Positions 1 to 9,503 of a DNA stretch of 64,000 bases are shown here, piece by piece; position 1 is the stretch's first letter; each line of letters opens with the position of its first letter. The stretch is from positions 155,382 through 219,381 of the forward strand of contig NZ_CALPDF010000004.1 in assembly GCF_943193175.1 (NCBI RefSeq). The letters run 5' to 3'. Under the pieces are notes generated by a model. The model was not told the origin of the DNA. It searched no databases and was given only the letters and a program-made list of their open reading frames with translations. Position numbers and translations under genes: made by a program. This DNA comes from Neobacillus muris (GTDB lineage: Bacteria; Bacillota; Bacilli; Bacillales; Cytobacillaceae).

Positions 1-1081
<1,081 letters not shown>

Positions 1082-2392
1082 TTAGCGCACTTTCCTTTCA
1101 ATGACCTCTGTCAATTGCTCTTTTACTTTTTCAATTGGCAGCTCATTGACGACTGGCGCAAGGAAACCGTGGATGACTAACCGTTCAGCTTCAACCTTCG
1201 GAATTCCCCGGCTCATTAAATAATAGAGCTGAACAGGATCAACACGGCCTACAGAAGCAGCATGTCCTGCCATAACATCATCTTCATCAATCAGAAGAGC
1301 TGGGTTGGCATCGCCGCGGGCTTTTTCACTAAGCATCAATACACGGGAAGTTTGCTCTGCATCTGATTTGGATGCCCCATGCTCAATTTTTCCGATTCCG
1401 TTAAAAATCAGGGTCGCACTTTCTTTCACTACACCATGATTTAAGATGTTGCCTTGTGTGTGCCGGCCAAAGTGAACCACCTTTGTGGTAAAGTTTTGCG
1501 TTTGATCACCGCGGCCCACTGTTACAGTTTTCGTATCTCCATAAGCGCCGTCACCCAATAAATTGGTTGTATTATCAGAGATGGTATCTCCTTCATTCAT
1601 CAATCCAAGGGCCCACTCAACACGTGAATCTCTTCCAACAACACCGCGTCTGTTGACGTAGGTTGTCATGCCTTTAGCCAAATGGTCAACAGCACCATAT
1701 TGGATTTTGGCATTTGTATTGGCAATTGCCTCTGTTAAGATATTGGCCAATCCAGTGGATTCTTCCACGGTAGAAATATAGTTTTCTACATAAGTGACTG
1801 AACTATTATCCTCTGCCACCACTAATACGTGGTTAAACAAATTCGCCTTCGCATCATCATGTAAAAATACAGCCTGAATTGGTTCTATAATTTCAACATT
1901 TTTTGGGACATATAGGAATACCCCGCCATTGATAAGTGCTGCATGAAGTGCTGTAAGACGATGTTCGTCTAAATTAATGGCCTGTGTCATATAATACTTT
2001 TTCACAAGGTCCCCATGCTCTTTTACAGCAGTCAAAATATCAGTAAATATTACACCTTTTGCTTTTAAGTCCTCTGAAAGAGAAAGAAAAGCAGGGGTCT
2101 GGTTCCGCTGGATATATAAATTGGGATTTGCAGCATTTACATCAATGAGAGCTTTTAAATTTTCTGGAAGATCTCCAATGGAAGAAAAAGCTTCACTTTT
2201 TACAGTATGCTGCTCAAATTGAGTGAAATTCCATTTATCAATTTTCGTTTTGTCTGGTCTTGGCATAGGCAGTATGTTAAACTGCTCGAAAGCTTTTATG
2301 CGAAGCTCTTCAAACCAAGCGGGTTCGCTGTTTGCTTTTGCAACTGAGCTGACAAACCCTTTATCGAAAGGTAATTTAGTTTCGGTTGTCAT
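1082..2392 (-). CDS. sufD: Fe-S cluster assembly scaffold protein SufD
   Basis: Scaffold subunit of the SufBCD complex, on which Fe-S clusters are built using sulfur from SufS/SufU and ATP hydrolysis by SufC. The 436-residue product has the family's beta-helical core and the conserved C-terminal block around residues 365-400 (DEDDVMAGHAASVG), including the His typical of SufD. It sits between sufC (22-nt gap) and sufS (no gap), the B. subtilis sufCDSUB order. Length is normal and the start has a GGAGG-type ribosome site. SufB shares the fold, but the short N-terminus and position between sufC and sufS favour SufD. Confidence 0.96.
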   Translation of the reverse strand: MTTETKLPFDKGFVSSVAKANSEPAWFEELRIKAFEQFNILPMPRPDKTKIDKWNFTQFEQHTVKSEAFSSIGDLPENLKALIDVNAANPNLYIQRNQTPAFLSLSEDLKAKGVIFTDILTAVKEHGDLVKKYYMTQAINLDEHRLTALHAALINGGVFLYVPKNVEIIEPIQAVFLHDDAKANLFNHVLVVAEDNSSVTYVENYISTVEESTGLANILTEAIANTNAKIQYGAVDHLAKGMTTYVNRRGVVGRDSRVEWALGLMNEGDTISDNTTNLLGDGAYGDTKTVTVGRGDQTQNFTTKVVHFGRHTQGNILNHGVVKESATLIFNGIGKIEHGASKSDAEQTSRVLMLSEKARGDANPALLIDEDDVMAGHAASVGRVDPVQLYYLMSRGIPKVEAERLVIHGFLAPVVNELPIEKVKEQLTEVIERKVR

Positions 2393-2414
2393 GGTTATCC
2401 TCCTAACTCTGCGC

Positions 2415-3200
2415 TTATGCTTCTTGCTCTACAGTTTCATCGACAATTCCAAGCTCTTGCTTAAGTACTTCATAACCTTCAGCTTCTAAGCGTTGTGCCA
2501 ATTCAGGTCCGCCTGATTTCACAATTCGTCCCTGCATCATGACATGTACATAGTCAGGAGTAATATAGTTTAATAAACGTTGATAGTGAGTGATGATTAA
2601 GCAGCCAAAGTCTTCTCCGCGCATTTCATTGACACCTTTAGATACCACCTTTAGGGCATCGATATCTAGTCCAGAGTCAATTTCATCAAGGATGGCAATT
2701 TTTGGTTCGATCATCATTAATTGCAGGATTTCGTTACGTTTTTTCTCCCCGCCTGAGAAACCTTCATTTAAATAACGCTGCGCCATATCCAGATCCATTT
2801 CAAGAAATTCCATTTGTTTATCCATTTGACGGATAAATTTCATTAAAGAAATTTCATTTCCTTCACCACGGCGGGCATTAATGGCAGAACGCATGAAGTC
2901 AGCATTAGTAACCCCGCTGATTTCACTTGGATATTGCATTGCCAAGAAAAGACCGGCACGGGCACGCTCGTCTACTTCCATTTCCAGTACGTTCTCTCCG
3001 TCTAAAGTGATGCTGCCGCTTGTTACTTCATATTTAGGGTGACCCATAATGGCAGATGATAAGGTAGATTTACCTGTTCCGTTCGGACCCATGATTGCAT
3101 GGATTTCTCCGCCTTTAATTTCAAGATTTACCCCTTTTAAAATTTCTTTCCCATCAATAGCAACGTGCAGATCCTTGATTGTTAAAGTTGATCCAGCCAT
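2415..3200 (-). CDS. sufC: Fe-S assembly ATPase SufC
   Basis: ABC-type ATPase of the SufBCD complex, a soluble family member that powers cluster assembly rather than transport. Walker A GPNGTGKST is at residues 38-46, the signature FSGGEKKR at 148-155 and Walker B ending ILDEIDSG at about 169-177. The EKKR/NEILQ stretch is typical of SufC. Length (261 aa) is normal. The ATG has a good GGAGG 7 nt upstream. First gene of the suf operon here; a weak candidate promoter (TTGTAA, 17-nt spacer, TAGGAT) lies on the minus strand around 3249-3277, next to two TGAGAATAG direct repeats of unknown meaning. Confidence 0.97.
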   Translation of the reverse strand: MAGSTLTIKDLHVAIDGKEILKGVNLEIKGGEIHAIMGPNGTGKSTLSSAIMGHPKYEVTSGSITLDGENVLEMEVDERARAGLFLAMQYPSEISGVTNADFMRSAINARRGEGNEISLMKFIRQMDKQMEFLEMDLDMAQRYLNEGFSGGEKKRNEILQLMMIEPKIAILDEIDSGLDIDALKVVSKGVNEMRGEDFGCLIITHYQRLLNYITPDYVHVMMQGRIVKSGGPELAQRLEAEGYEVLKQELGIVDETVEQEA

Positions 3201-3507
3201 TTTTATACCTCCGTCTATGTTTTGTACACTATAAAAAAGAATCAGTATGATCCTATTCTCAATCTATTCTCATTACAATCTTATAACAAATTAAATTTAT
3301 TATCAACTTTTATGAAGTAAAAACAGATACTTATTTTCACTCACTTAAGCCTAAATGAGAATGGATTCAGTTTTAATTGAGATTTTAAAAAATAAAATCC
3401 TATGTAACACCAATCTGTTAAAAATCATACCGCATTTTTCGCCATTTACCAAGAAAATACTCGTGATTTTCTCATGTATTTTTCACCTAATCCAAGCAAT
3501 TAATGTA

Positions 3508-3542
3508 CAATAAACAAAAGCCAGTGAATTCACTGGCTTTTG
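3508..3542 (-). terminator. Rho-independent terminator of metNPQ
   Basis: A 12-bp perfect stem (AAAAGCCAGTG/CACTGGCTTTT) with an AATT loop is followed on the minus strand by TTTTGTTTATT, 17 nt after the metQ stop. It separates the met transport operon from the suf operon. Confidence 0.9.
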
Positions 3543-3558
3543 TTCTACTTTAGAATCA

Positions 3559-4392
3559 TTATTCTGAAACCGGTACAACGGCACCTTTGTATTTTTCTTT
3601 AATGAAATCTTGGATCTCTTTTGAATGAAGAACCTCGACAAGAGCCTTGATGGCTTCCTTGTTTTCGTCGCCTTTACGAACGGCAATGACATTTACATAT
3701 GGTGAATCCTGGTCTTCGATGGCAATAGAATCTTCAACTGGGTTCAAACCAGCATCAATAGCATAGTTTGAATTGATTAAAACGGCGTCGCCTTCGTTAT
3801 TGTTAAAGATTTGCGGCAATAGTTTTGCTTCATAATCCGCATCAAATTCAAGGTTCTTTGGATTTTCCACAACATCTTTAATTTCTGCTTTGGTTTTATC
3901 AATGCCGTCTTTTAATTTAATTAATCCTTGTGCTTCTAATAATGAAAGAAGACGTCCATGGTCTGCAACAGAGTTGCTCATAATCAAGTGTGCCCCATTT
4001 GGCAGGTCTTTTAGGCTCTTATATTTTTTGGAATAAACACCAATCGGTTCGATATGAATGCCGCCTGCGCTTACGAAATCATAGCCGAATTCTTTAATTT
4101 GGGCATTCAGGTATGGAATGTGCTGGAAATAGTTAGCATCTAATTCTTTTGAATCCAGCGCTTTATTTGGAAGTACATAGTCAGTAAAAGTCTTGATTTC
4201 CAAGTCAATGCCTTTTTCTTTTAAAAGTGGTTTTGCTTTTTCAAGAATTTCAGCATGTGGTACAGGAGATGCCCCTACAACTAATTTAGTTGTTTTTCCA
4301 TCATCCCCAGAGGATTTTTCTTCCGAAGTGCCGCAAGCTCCCAGAGTCAGCAGCACAGTTAAAGCAACTAATATGGATAGAATTTTTTTCAT
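3559..4392 (-). CDS. metQ: Methionine ABC transporter substrate-binding lipoprotein MetQ
   Basis: Extracytoplasmic binding protein for L-/D-methionine, of the NlpA/MetQ family (277 aa). Residues 1-19 are a lipoprotein signal peptide ending in the lipobox LGAC with Cys20 as lipid anchor. The mature protein has the family hallmarks VGASPVPHAEIL, DANYFQH and NYAIDAGLNP. Last gene of metN-metP-metQ; the ATG has AAAGGAG upstream. The operon is controlled by the SAM riboswitch at 6167-6327, which independently supports methionine as substrate. Confidence 0.96.
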   Translation of the reverse strand: MKKILSILVALTVLLTLGACGTSEEKSSGDDGKTTKLVVGASPVPHAEILEKAKPLLKEKGIDLEIKTFTDYVLPNKALDSKELDANYFQHIPYLNAQIKEFGYDFVSAGGIHIEPIGVYSKKYKSLKDLPNGAHLIMSNSVADHGRLLSLLEAQGLIKLKDGIDKTKAEIKDVVENPKNLEFDADYEAKLLPQIFNNNEGDAVLINSNYAIDAGLNPVEDSIAIEDQDSPYVNVIAVRKGDENKEAIKALVEVLHSKEIQDFIKEKYKGAVVPVSE

Positions 4393-4409
4393 TTTATATG
4401 CTCTCCTTT

Positions 4410-5084
4410 TTATCTTTTATCTATTTTAGATGTGATGAAATCACCGATAAACTGAATGATAAATACGATGATTAGAATGATGACAGTAGCCACAAATGTG
4501 ACATCATTTTGGTTCCGCTGGAAGCCTAGATTGTAAGCCAGATTCCCCAGCCCCCCGGCGCCAATCGCCCCAGCCATTGCTGTATAACCTACAATTGCGA
4601 TGGCTGTAACGGTGATTCCCGAGATGAGTGCAGGCAATGATTCTGGAAGAAGTACTTTCCAAATGATTGTACCTGTTGTCGCTCCCATGGACCTGGCTGC
4701 TTCAATGACTCCTTTATCAATTTCCCGTAAGCCGATTTCCACCATCCTTGCGTAAAACGGTGCAGCGCCAATAATTAATGCTGGCAGTGCCGCCGTTTCC
4801 CCAATCATGGAACCTACTAAAAATGTAGTAAAGGGAATCAATAATACAATCAGGATAATAAACGGAATTGAACGAAAAATATTCACAACCGCACTGATGA
4901 CCGTATTAATCGGTTTGTTTTCCCATAAGTTTCCCTTCGATGTCAGAAATAGCAGCATGCCCAGCAATACTCCAAGGATAAAGGTCGCTATAACGGAAAT
5001 GGCCGTCATATAAATCGTTTGTCTAGTGGCATCCCACATGACCAGCCAGTCGACATTTTCCATCCATTTGCCGCTGTTATCCAT
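4410..5084 (-). CDS. metP: Methionine ABC transporter permease MetP
   Basis: Integral membrane subunit of the methionine importer, 224 aa with about five hydrophobic segments. The cytoplasmic EAA loop that contacts MetN is visible as EAARSMGATTGTIIWKVLLP at about residues 132-151. Its first 8 nt overlap the end of metN and metQ follows after 17 nt, the usual metNPQ order. The gene is called metI in enterobacteria. Confidence 0.95.
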   Translation of the reverse strand: MDNSGKWMENVDWLVMWDATRQTIYMTAISVIATFILGVLLGMLLFLTSKGNLWENKPINTVISAVVNIFRSIPFIILIVLLIPFTTFLVGSMIGETAALPALIIGAAPFYARMVEIGLREIDKGVIEAARSMGATTGTIIWKVLLPESLPALISGITVTAIAIVGYTAMAGAIGAGGLGNLAYNLGFQRNQNDVTFVATVIILIIVFIIQFIGDFITSKIDKR

Positions 5085-6102
5085 GGCTGACCACCTCCAC
5101 TCCTACCTGCTGAGAACGGATATAGTCAATTGCTTTGTTGACTTCCGCTTCCGCCCCATCAAGGTGAATAAACAATGTCCCGTAAGAACCGCTGCGAGTT
5201 TGGGAAATCTTACCTTGCAGGATATTGACAGTGACATCGTGGTTCCGAATTAAGTTGGTGATCAGCGGCTGTTCGGCCGAGTCACCAATAAAGGTCAGCT
5301 GAATCACTTGTCCTGAATGGTACAGTTCCTGTAAATGTTCCGCCGTCTCCGTTGTTTCCTCCGGCACGGTTACCTGTTTGACAAATCGCTTTGTAATCGG
5401 CTGCTGCGGATTTTTAAATACATCCAGCACCGATCCCAGCTCTACGATTTCACCGCTTTCCATTACCGCCACCCGATGGCAAATCTTCCGAATGACATGC
5501 ATTTCGTGAGTAATTAACACAATCGTTAATCCAAGCCGTTTATTAATATCAACCAGCAGATCTAAAATAGAATCGGTGGTTTGCGGGTCTAGTGCGGAGG
5601 TTGCTTCATCACAAAGCAGCACTTTAGGGTTATTGGCAAGCGCCCTGGCAATGCCCACCCGCTGTTTTTGCCCGCCGCTCAGCTGGGATGGATAAGCATT
5701 TTCTCTGCCTTCAAGACCGACTAACTTGATCAGCTCATCGACCCGCTTTTTCCGCTGCTCACCCTTCACCCCGGCGATTTCTAGTGGAAAGGCAATATTT
5801 TCACTAACCGTCCGCGACCAAAGCAAATTAAAATGCTGGAAAATCATGCTGATTTCCTGGCGGGCTTTTCTGAGCTCACTGCCCTTTATTTTAGATATCT
5901 CCCGCCCTGCAACATTGACGGCCCCTTCCGTTGGCAGCTCCAGTCCATTCAGCATACGAATCAAGGTACTTTTCCCGGCTCCGCTGTAACCGATTATTCC
6001 AAAAATTTCTCCCTCTTGGATATCCAGATTTACTTGGTTAACTGCCTTTAAATCTTTTTGCTTCGAGGAAAAAATTTTACTGACATTTTGGATGGATATC
6101 AT
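5077..6102 (-). CDS. metN: Methionine ABC transporter ATP-binding protein MetN
   Basis: ATPase subunit of the methionine importer, 341 aa. Walker A GYSGAGKST is at 38-46, the Q-loop near residue 89, LSGGQ at 141-145 and Walker B VLLCDEATSALD from 161. The C-terminal ~75 residues form the NIL (ACT-like) domain, which in MetN homologues binds methionine and inhibits transport when internal methionine is high. Ribosome site AGGTGATTGA precedes the ATG. First gene after the S-box leader. Confidence 0.97.
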   Translation of the reverse strand: MISIQNVSKIFSSKQKDLKAVNQVNLDIQEGEIFGIIGYSGAGKSTLIRMLNGLELPTEGAVNVAGREISKIKGSELRKARQEISMIFQHFNLLWSRTVSENIAFPLEIAGVKGEQRKKRVDELIKLVGLEGRENAYPSQLSGGQKQRVGIARALANNPKVLLCDEATSALDPQTTDSILDLLVDINKRLGLTIVLITHEMHVIRKICHRVAVMESGEIVELGSVLDVFKNPQQPITKRFVKQVTVPEETTETAEHLQELYHSGQVIQLTFIGDSAEQPLITNLIRNHDVTVNILQGKISQTRSGSYGTLFIHLDGAEAEVNKAIDYIRSQQVGVEVVSHG

Positions 6103-6166
6103 TCAATCACCTACTTTTTTACCGAGTTCATAAATATAGGGTTTGACAGGAAAGGATTCTTTATTA

Positions 6167-6327
6167 GAAAAAATAAAAGCCTTTCTGCGCAGGCAGAAAG
6201 GCATGAAAAACTAAGTCCTTTCTCCCATCTCTCAAAGCAAATGCTTTGTGTGAATTGGCACCATTTCAATAAAATTGACGGTTGCCGGGCTTCATCGGGC
6301 ACATCCCTCCACCTCTCTCGATAAGAG
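6167..6327 (-). promoter_or_regulatory. SAM (S-box) riboswitch upstream of metNPQ
   Basis: On the minus strand the leader carries the S-box core: P1 strand CTCTTATCGAGAG, then GAGGGATG, then the invariant GCCCGGCAACC, GGTGCCAATTC and GAGAGATGGG. It ends in a strong terminator hairpin (GCCTTTCTGC/GCAGAAAGGC at 6179-6202) followed by TTTTATTTTTT. SAM binding should stabilise the terminator and stop transcription before metN, 65 nt downstream. Confidence 0.96.
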
Positions 6328-6380
6328 CAATCCTATATTCATTTAATTTAATGTCATTTCTGAAATTTAATACAAATGCA

Positions 6381-6409
6381 ATGCTACCACTCTAAAAAGC
6401 AGGTGTCAA
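6381..6409 (-). promoter_or_regulatory. Sigma-A-type promoter for the metNPQ S-box transcript
   Basis: On the minus strand TTGACA (6404-6409), a 17-nt spacer and TAGCAT (6381-6386) precede the S-box by about 55 nt. The -35 is perfect and the -10 matches four of six. There is no clear terminator between metY and this promoter, so metY transcripts may also read into it. Confidence 0.7.
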
Positions 6410-6450
6410 TAAAAATATTCCATCTTTTTTGCTGGATTTTCCTGGTAGAA

Positions 6451-7767
6451 TTAAGCATTTGTTTTTAAGGAGGACAAACCAGTCGCCGCTTCGATCGCTT
6501 GCTCTAAATCTTCGATCAAATCCTCGGCATTCTCTATTCCAATCGATAACCGGATTAAATCCTCGGAAACACCGGCCGCTTTCAGGCCTTCCGCATCCAA
6601 TTGCTGATGAGTGGTGCTTGCAGGGTGAATGATTAAGCTCTTGGCGTCGCCCACATTGGCCACATGCGCCCATAAGGTAAGCGAATTAATCAGTTTGGCT
6701 CCAGCTTCTTTTCCGCCCTTGATGCCAAATACAACCATGGAGCCGGCCCCTTTAGGCAAGTATTTTTCCGCTAATTCGCTGTCAGGATGCGATGGATGTC
6801 CCGGATAGGAAACCCAGTTGACGGCAGGGTGATTTACTAGGTATTCTACCAGCTGTTTGGTATTGGCCACATGCTCCTTCATCCGCACATGAAGGGTCTC
6901 CAGCCCAAGGGTGAACAAGAAAGCATTTTGCGGACTTAAAGCCGGTCCAAAGTCGCGCAATAATTGGACACGTGCTTTGACAATATAGGCCGCTGCCCCT
7001 AATGCTTCAGCATATACAAGGCCATGATAGCTGTCATCCGGAGTGGTGAAGCCCGGGAATCTCGGGGAATTCCAATCGAATTTTCCGCCGTCGACAATGA
7101 TGCCGCCAGTGGTTGTGCCATTTCCTAACAGCCATTTCGTTGCAGAATGGACCACAATATCCGCTCCATACTCAATGGGTCTGCACAGGTATGGAGTAGC
7201 GAAAGTATTGTCGATGATCAGCGGTACACCAGCCTCATGAGCAATTTCCGCTACTTTTTCAATATCCAGGATACGCAGGCTCGGGTTTCCGATCGTTTCT
7301 GCAAAAACTGCTTTTGTTTTATCCGTAATGGCTTCGCGAAAGTTTTCTGGATTTTCACCGTCTACAAATTTCACGCTTATTCCATATTTAGGCAGGGTCA
7401 CAGCAAATAAATTATAAGTGCCGCCATACAGATTTGCAGCTGAGACAATCTCATCCCCCGCTTCTGCAATATTGAGAATCGCTAATGTTATCGCCGCCAT
7501 TCCGCTAGCGACTGCAAGTGCTCCGACACCGCCCTCTAACAGAGCTACGCGATCTTCAAAAACGGTGGTGGTTGGATTATGAATCCGAGTGTATATGTAA
7601 CCAGGCTCTGCCAAACTGAAGAGGTTAGCGGCATGTTCTGTATTTTTGAATTGGTAGGCATTGTTCTGATAAATGGGAACAGCCCTCGCTCCCGTAACTG
7701 GATCTGGTGACAATCCTCCATGGACACTAAGTGTTTCAAACCGATATTGTTTCTCCTTTTCTCCCAC
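6451..7767 (-). CDS. metY: O-acetylhomoserine aminocarboxypropyltransferase/sulfhydrylase MetY
   Basis: PLP enzyme of the Cys/Met metabolism family that makes homocysteine from O-acetylhomoserine and sulfide, bypassing transsulfuration. The PLP lysine is K211 in HSATKWLLG; further family motifs are [15 protein letters not shown] and [12 protein letters not shown]. Length is 438 aa from a GTG start with GAGGAG 8 nt upstream; the upstream ATG at 7818 is rejected because it lies in the loop side of the S-box terminator hairpin. The long form (>420 aa) fits MetY better than cystathionine gamma-synthase. Preceded by its own SAM riboswitch. Confidence 0.92.
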   Translation of the reverse strand: MGEKEKQYRFETLSVHGGLSPDPVTGARAVPIYQNNAYQFKNTEHAANLFSLAEPGYIYTRIHNPTTTVFEDRVALLEGGVGALAVASGMAAITLAILNIAEAGDEIVSAANLYGGTYNLFAVTLPKYGISVKFVDGENPENFREAITDKTKAVFAETIGNPSLRILDIEKVAEIAHEAGVPLIIDNTFATPYLCRPIEYGADIVVHSATKWLLGNGTTTGGIIVDGGKFDWNSPRFPGFTTPDDSYHGLVYAEALGAAAYIVKARVQLLRDFGPALSPQNAFLFTLGLETLHVRMKEHVANTKQLVEYLVNHPAVNWVSYPGHPSHPDSELAEKYLPKGAGSMVVFGIKGGKEAGAKLINSLTLWAHVANVGDAKSLIIHPASTTHQQLDAEGLKAAGVSEDLIRLSIGIENAEDLIEDLEQAIEAATGLSSLKTNA

Positions 7768-7796
7768 AATTCTCGCTCCTCGCCATTTATTTTTAT

Positions 7797-7938
7797 AAAA
7801 AAACAACCCCCGCTTCATTAAGAAGAGGGGGCTCTCTTCTTATCTTTCAGAGCAAGTGCTCTGCTGGAATTGGCACCGTGTATTATACCGGTTGCCGGGC
7901 ATCGCTGGGCCAGGTCCCTCCGCCGCTCTTGATAAGAA
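7797..7938 (-). promoter_or_regulatory. SAM (S-box) riboswitch upstream of metY
   Basis: Second S-box on the minus strand: P1 CTTATCAAGAG, GGAGGGACC, GATGCCCGGCAACCGG, GGTGCCAATTCC and GAAAGATAAGAAG. The expression platform is the terminator hairpin CCCCC-CTTC/GAAG-GGGGG at 7807-7831 followed by TTGTTTTTTT. The metY GTG start lies 30 nt past the U-tract. Confidence 0.96.
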
Positions 7939-7978
7939 TTGGTATAGTAATGTCGAAATCTCTTGAATGTTTAAAATT

Positions 7979-8007
7979 ATCTTACATGATGTTTAATTCC
8001 GAGTCAA
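7979..8007 (-). promoter_or_regulatory. Sigma-A-type promoter for metY
   Basis: Minus strand TTGACT (8002-8007), 17-nt spacer, TAAGAT (7979-7984) preceded by TG. The predicted start is about 35 nt before the S-box P1 helix. Confidence 0.7.
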
Positions 8008-8016
8008 TACCTATGA

Positions 8017-8373
8017 TTAAATTATTTTAGCGAGCTGCGGGTCTGCTTTTACTAAATAAAACAGTGATTCAAGCTTGAGAATTGTGCGCAAGGGGGCAGT
8101 CACTTTCAATGCGCCGTTTTTTTGCATTATCCGCAGTTTTTCTTTTCCTTCCAGCATGAGCTTGATGGCTTGCCAACTGCCTGTAATCGTAGCGTTCGGC
8201 ATTTGTGCAGCTTTGTCATTGACCGTATAAATTTCCCCGCCTTTTATCCCCAGCACAGTTGATTGCTGCTCGCTGTTCAGGCTAAACAACAACTCCTCAT
8301 TATCAATCAAGGGCAGAATATCTTCCCGCTCCCGTACAGCTGTTAAAAAAGTATTTATGGCCTCCCACATCAT
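8017..8373 (-). CDS. SCP2-like (sterol carrier fold) protein, YusD-like
   Basis: Small 118-residue cytosolic protein. The stretch from about residue 40 (GIKGGEIYTVNDKAAQMPNA) to 100, ending LKVTAPLRTILKLESLF, has the look of the SCP2 lipid-binding fold, but no catalytic residues are expected and the ligand is unknown. Start chosen at the ATG of 8373 because CGGAGTGGTG lies directly upstream; a TTG 13 codons earlier has no ribosome site. Its place between metN and yusE/yusF matches the position of yusD in B. subtilis, which is inference by synteny. Confidence 0.6.
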   Translation of the reverse strand: MMWEAINTFLTAVREREDILPLIDNEELLFSLNSEQQSTVLGIKGGEIYTVNDKAAQMPNATITGSWQAIKLMLEGKEKLRIMQKNGALKVTAPLRTILKLESLFYLVKADPQLAKII

Positions 8374-8571
8374 CACCACTCCGATCTCGTCTATATCATT
8401 ACTATTCAGCAATAAATGAGGAATTCCTTTCAGAAAGACTCGACAATTAGCGGAGCATCATCGGTGAATCATGTCGGATTCAGAAAAAATTCATATTTTT
8501 ATCGGGGAATTTTGCAGCTATTCAGTACAATGAATATAGGCTTTTGATTACAATTGCAAAGGATGTGGAAT

Positions 8572-9489
8572 ATGGAGACATTGATAAAGACCCGGACTCT
8601 GCCTAAAGAATTAAGGTTACTCCGTTTGCTAGCAGCACGGATGGCTTTGCCAGAAAAAGACCATAAGCGTTATGTGAATTTGGAGAAAGGTTATGAGGGA
8701 GAGATTTTGTTTGATGCAAGGGCAGAGGTTCTTGCCAAAGATCGGTTGATTTTAAACGATTTGCTGCTGGAAACAAACAATACTTCGTTTCAAATGGATT
8801 CAGCCTTTATTTCTCAAGGGACAATTTCCCTTTACGAAGTGAAAAATTATGAGGGAGAGTATTTGTATGACCCCGAATCGGACAAATTCACCTCACAATA
8901 TGCTAACAATATTACGAATCCCCTTCATCAAGCCGACCGATGTGATATTTTGCTCCGACAGTTGCTGCACAGTAAAGGATATAATGTGCCTATCGTTTAC
9001 AAGGTGATTTTTATTAACCTTGAATTTACGCTTTATCTTCCGAAGCCACACAAATCAATTATCCTCCCAACCCAGGTGAACCCCTATATCCGCAGGCTTG
9101 CTGCAACTCCTGCTAAGTTAACTCCTAATGATAAAAAACTGGCTAACTTATTGGTGTCTCTTCATAAAGAAGATGATCCTTATCCTCGCCTGCCCTCTTA
9201 TGATTTTTCGCAATTGAAAAAAGGTGTAGGTTGTTGTTCCTGTCTGTCGTTGGATGTGATCGTAAATGATCGGTACTGTATTTGTTTGAAGTGCGGCCGC
9301 AAAGAAGGGTTAGATGAGGCCGTTTTGAGGAGTGTGGAGGAGTTTAGGCTGCTGTTCCCTCATATAAAGATTACTACGAATGTGGTGTATGAGTGGTGCG
9401 GCGGTGGAATTCATAAAAGAAAAATTAACAGGGTATTAAGAGAAAAATATACGATGGCTGGTTACGGAAGGTATTCTTTTTATGTTTAG
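8572..9489 (+). CDS. NERD-domain protein with C-terminal zinc ribbon
   Basis: The 305-residue product begins METLIKTRTLPKELR; AAAGGA lies 8 nt upstream, so the earlier TTG and ATG in frame are rejected. Residues ~38-150 resemble the nuclease-related domain (NERD): GYEGEILFD, then D76 and the E89-V90-K91 triad of a PD-(D/E)XK-type centre. A C-terminal part has CxxC pairs C221/C224 and C238/C241, a likely zinc ribbon. NERD proteins are thought to act on DNA but are mostly uncharacterised. It is the only plus-strand gene in the left 18 kb, has no terminator, and its stop lies 14 nt before the 52-bp array. Confidence 0.75.
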   Translation: METLIKTRTLPKELRLLRLLAARMALPEKDHKRYVNLEKGYEGEILFDARAEVLAKDRLILNDLLLETNNTSFQMDSAFISQGTISLYEVKNYEGEYLYDPESDKFTSQYANNITNPLHQADRCDILLRQLLHSKGYNVPIVYKVIFINLEFTLYLPKPHKSIILPTQVNPYIRRLAATPAKLTPNDKKLANLLVSLHKEDDPYPRLPSYDFSQLKKGVGCCSCLSLDVIVNDRYCICLKCGRKEGLDEAVLRSVEEFRLLFPHIKITTNVVYEWCGGGIHKRKINRVLREKYTMAGYGRYSFYV

Positions 9490-9503
9490 GAAGTTGGTCA
9501 AAT

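Noticed and set aside
7768..7818. N-terminal extension of MetY to the ATG at 7818
   Set aside because: That ATG is inside the S-box terminator hairpin and the extension is not family-like; GTG 7767 has a proper ribosome site.
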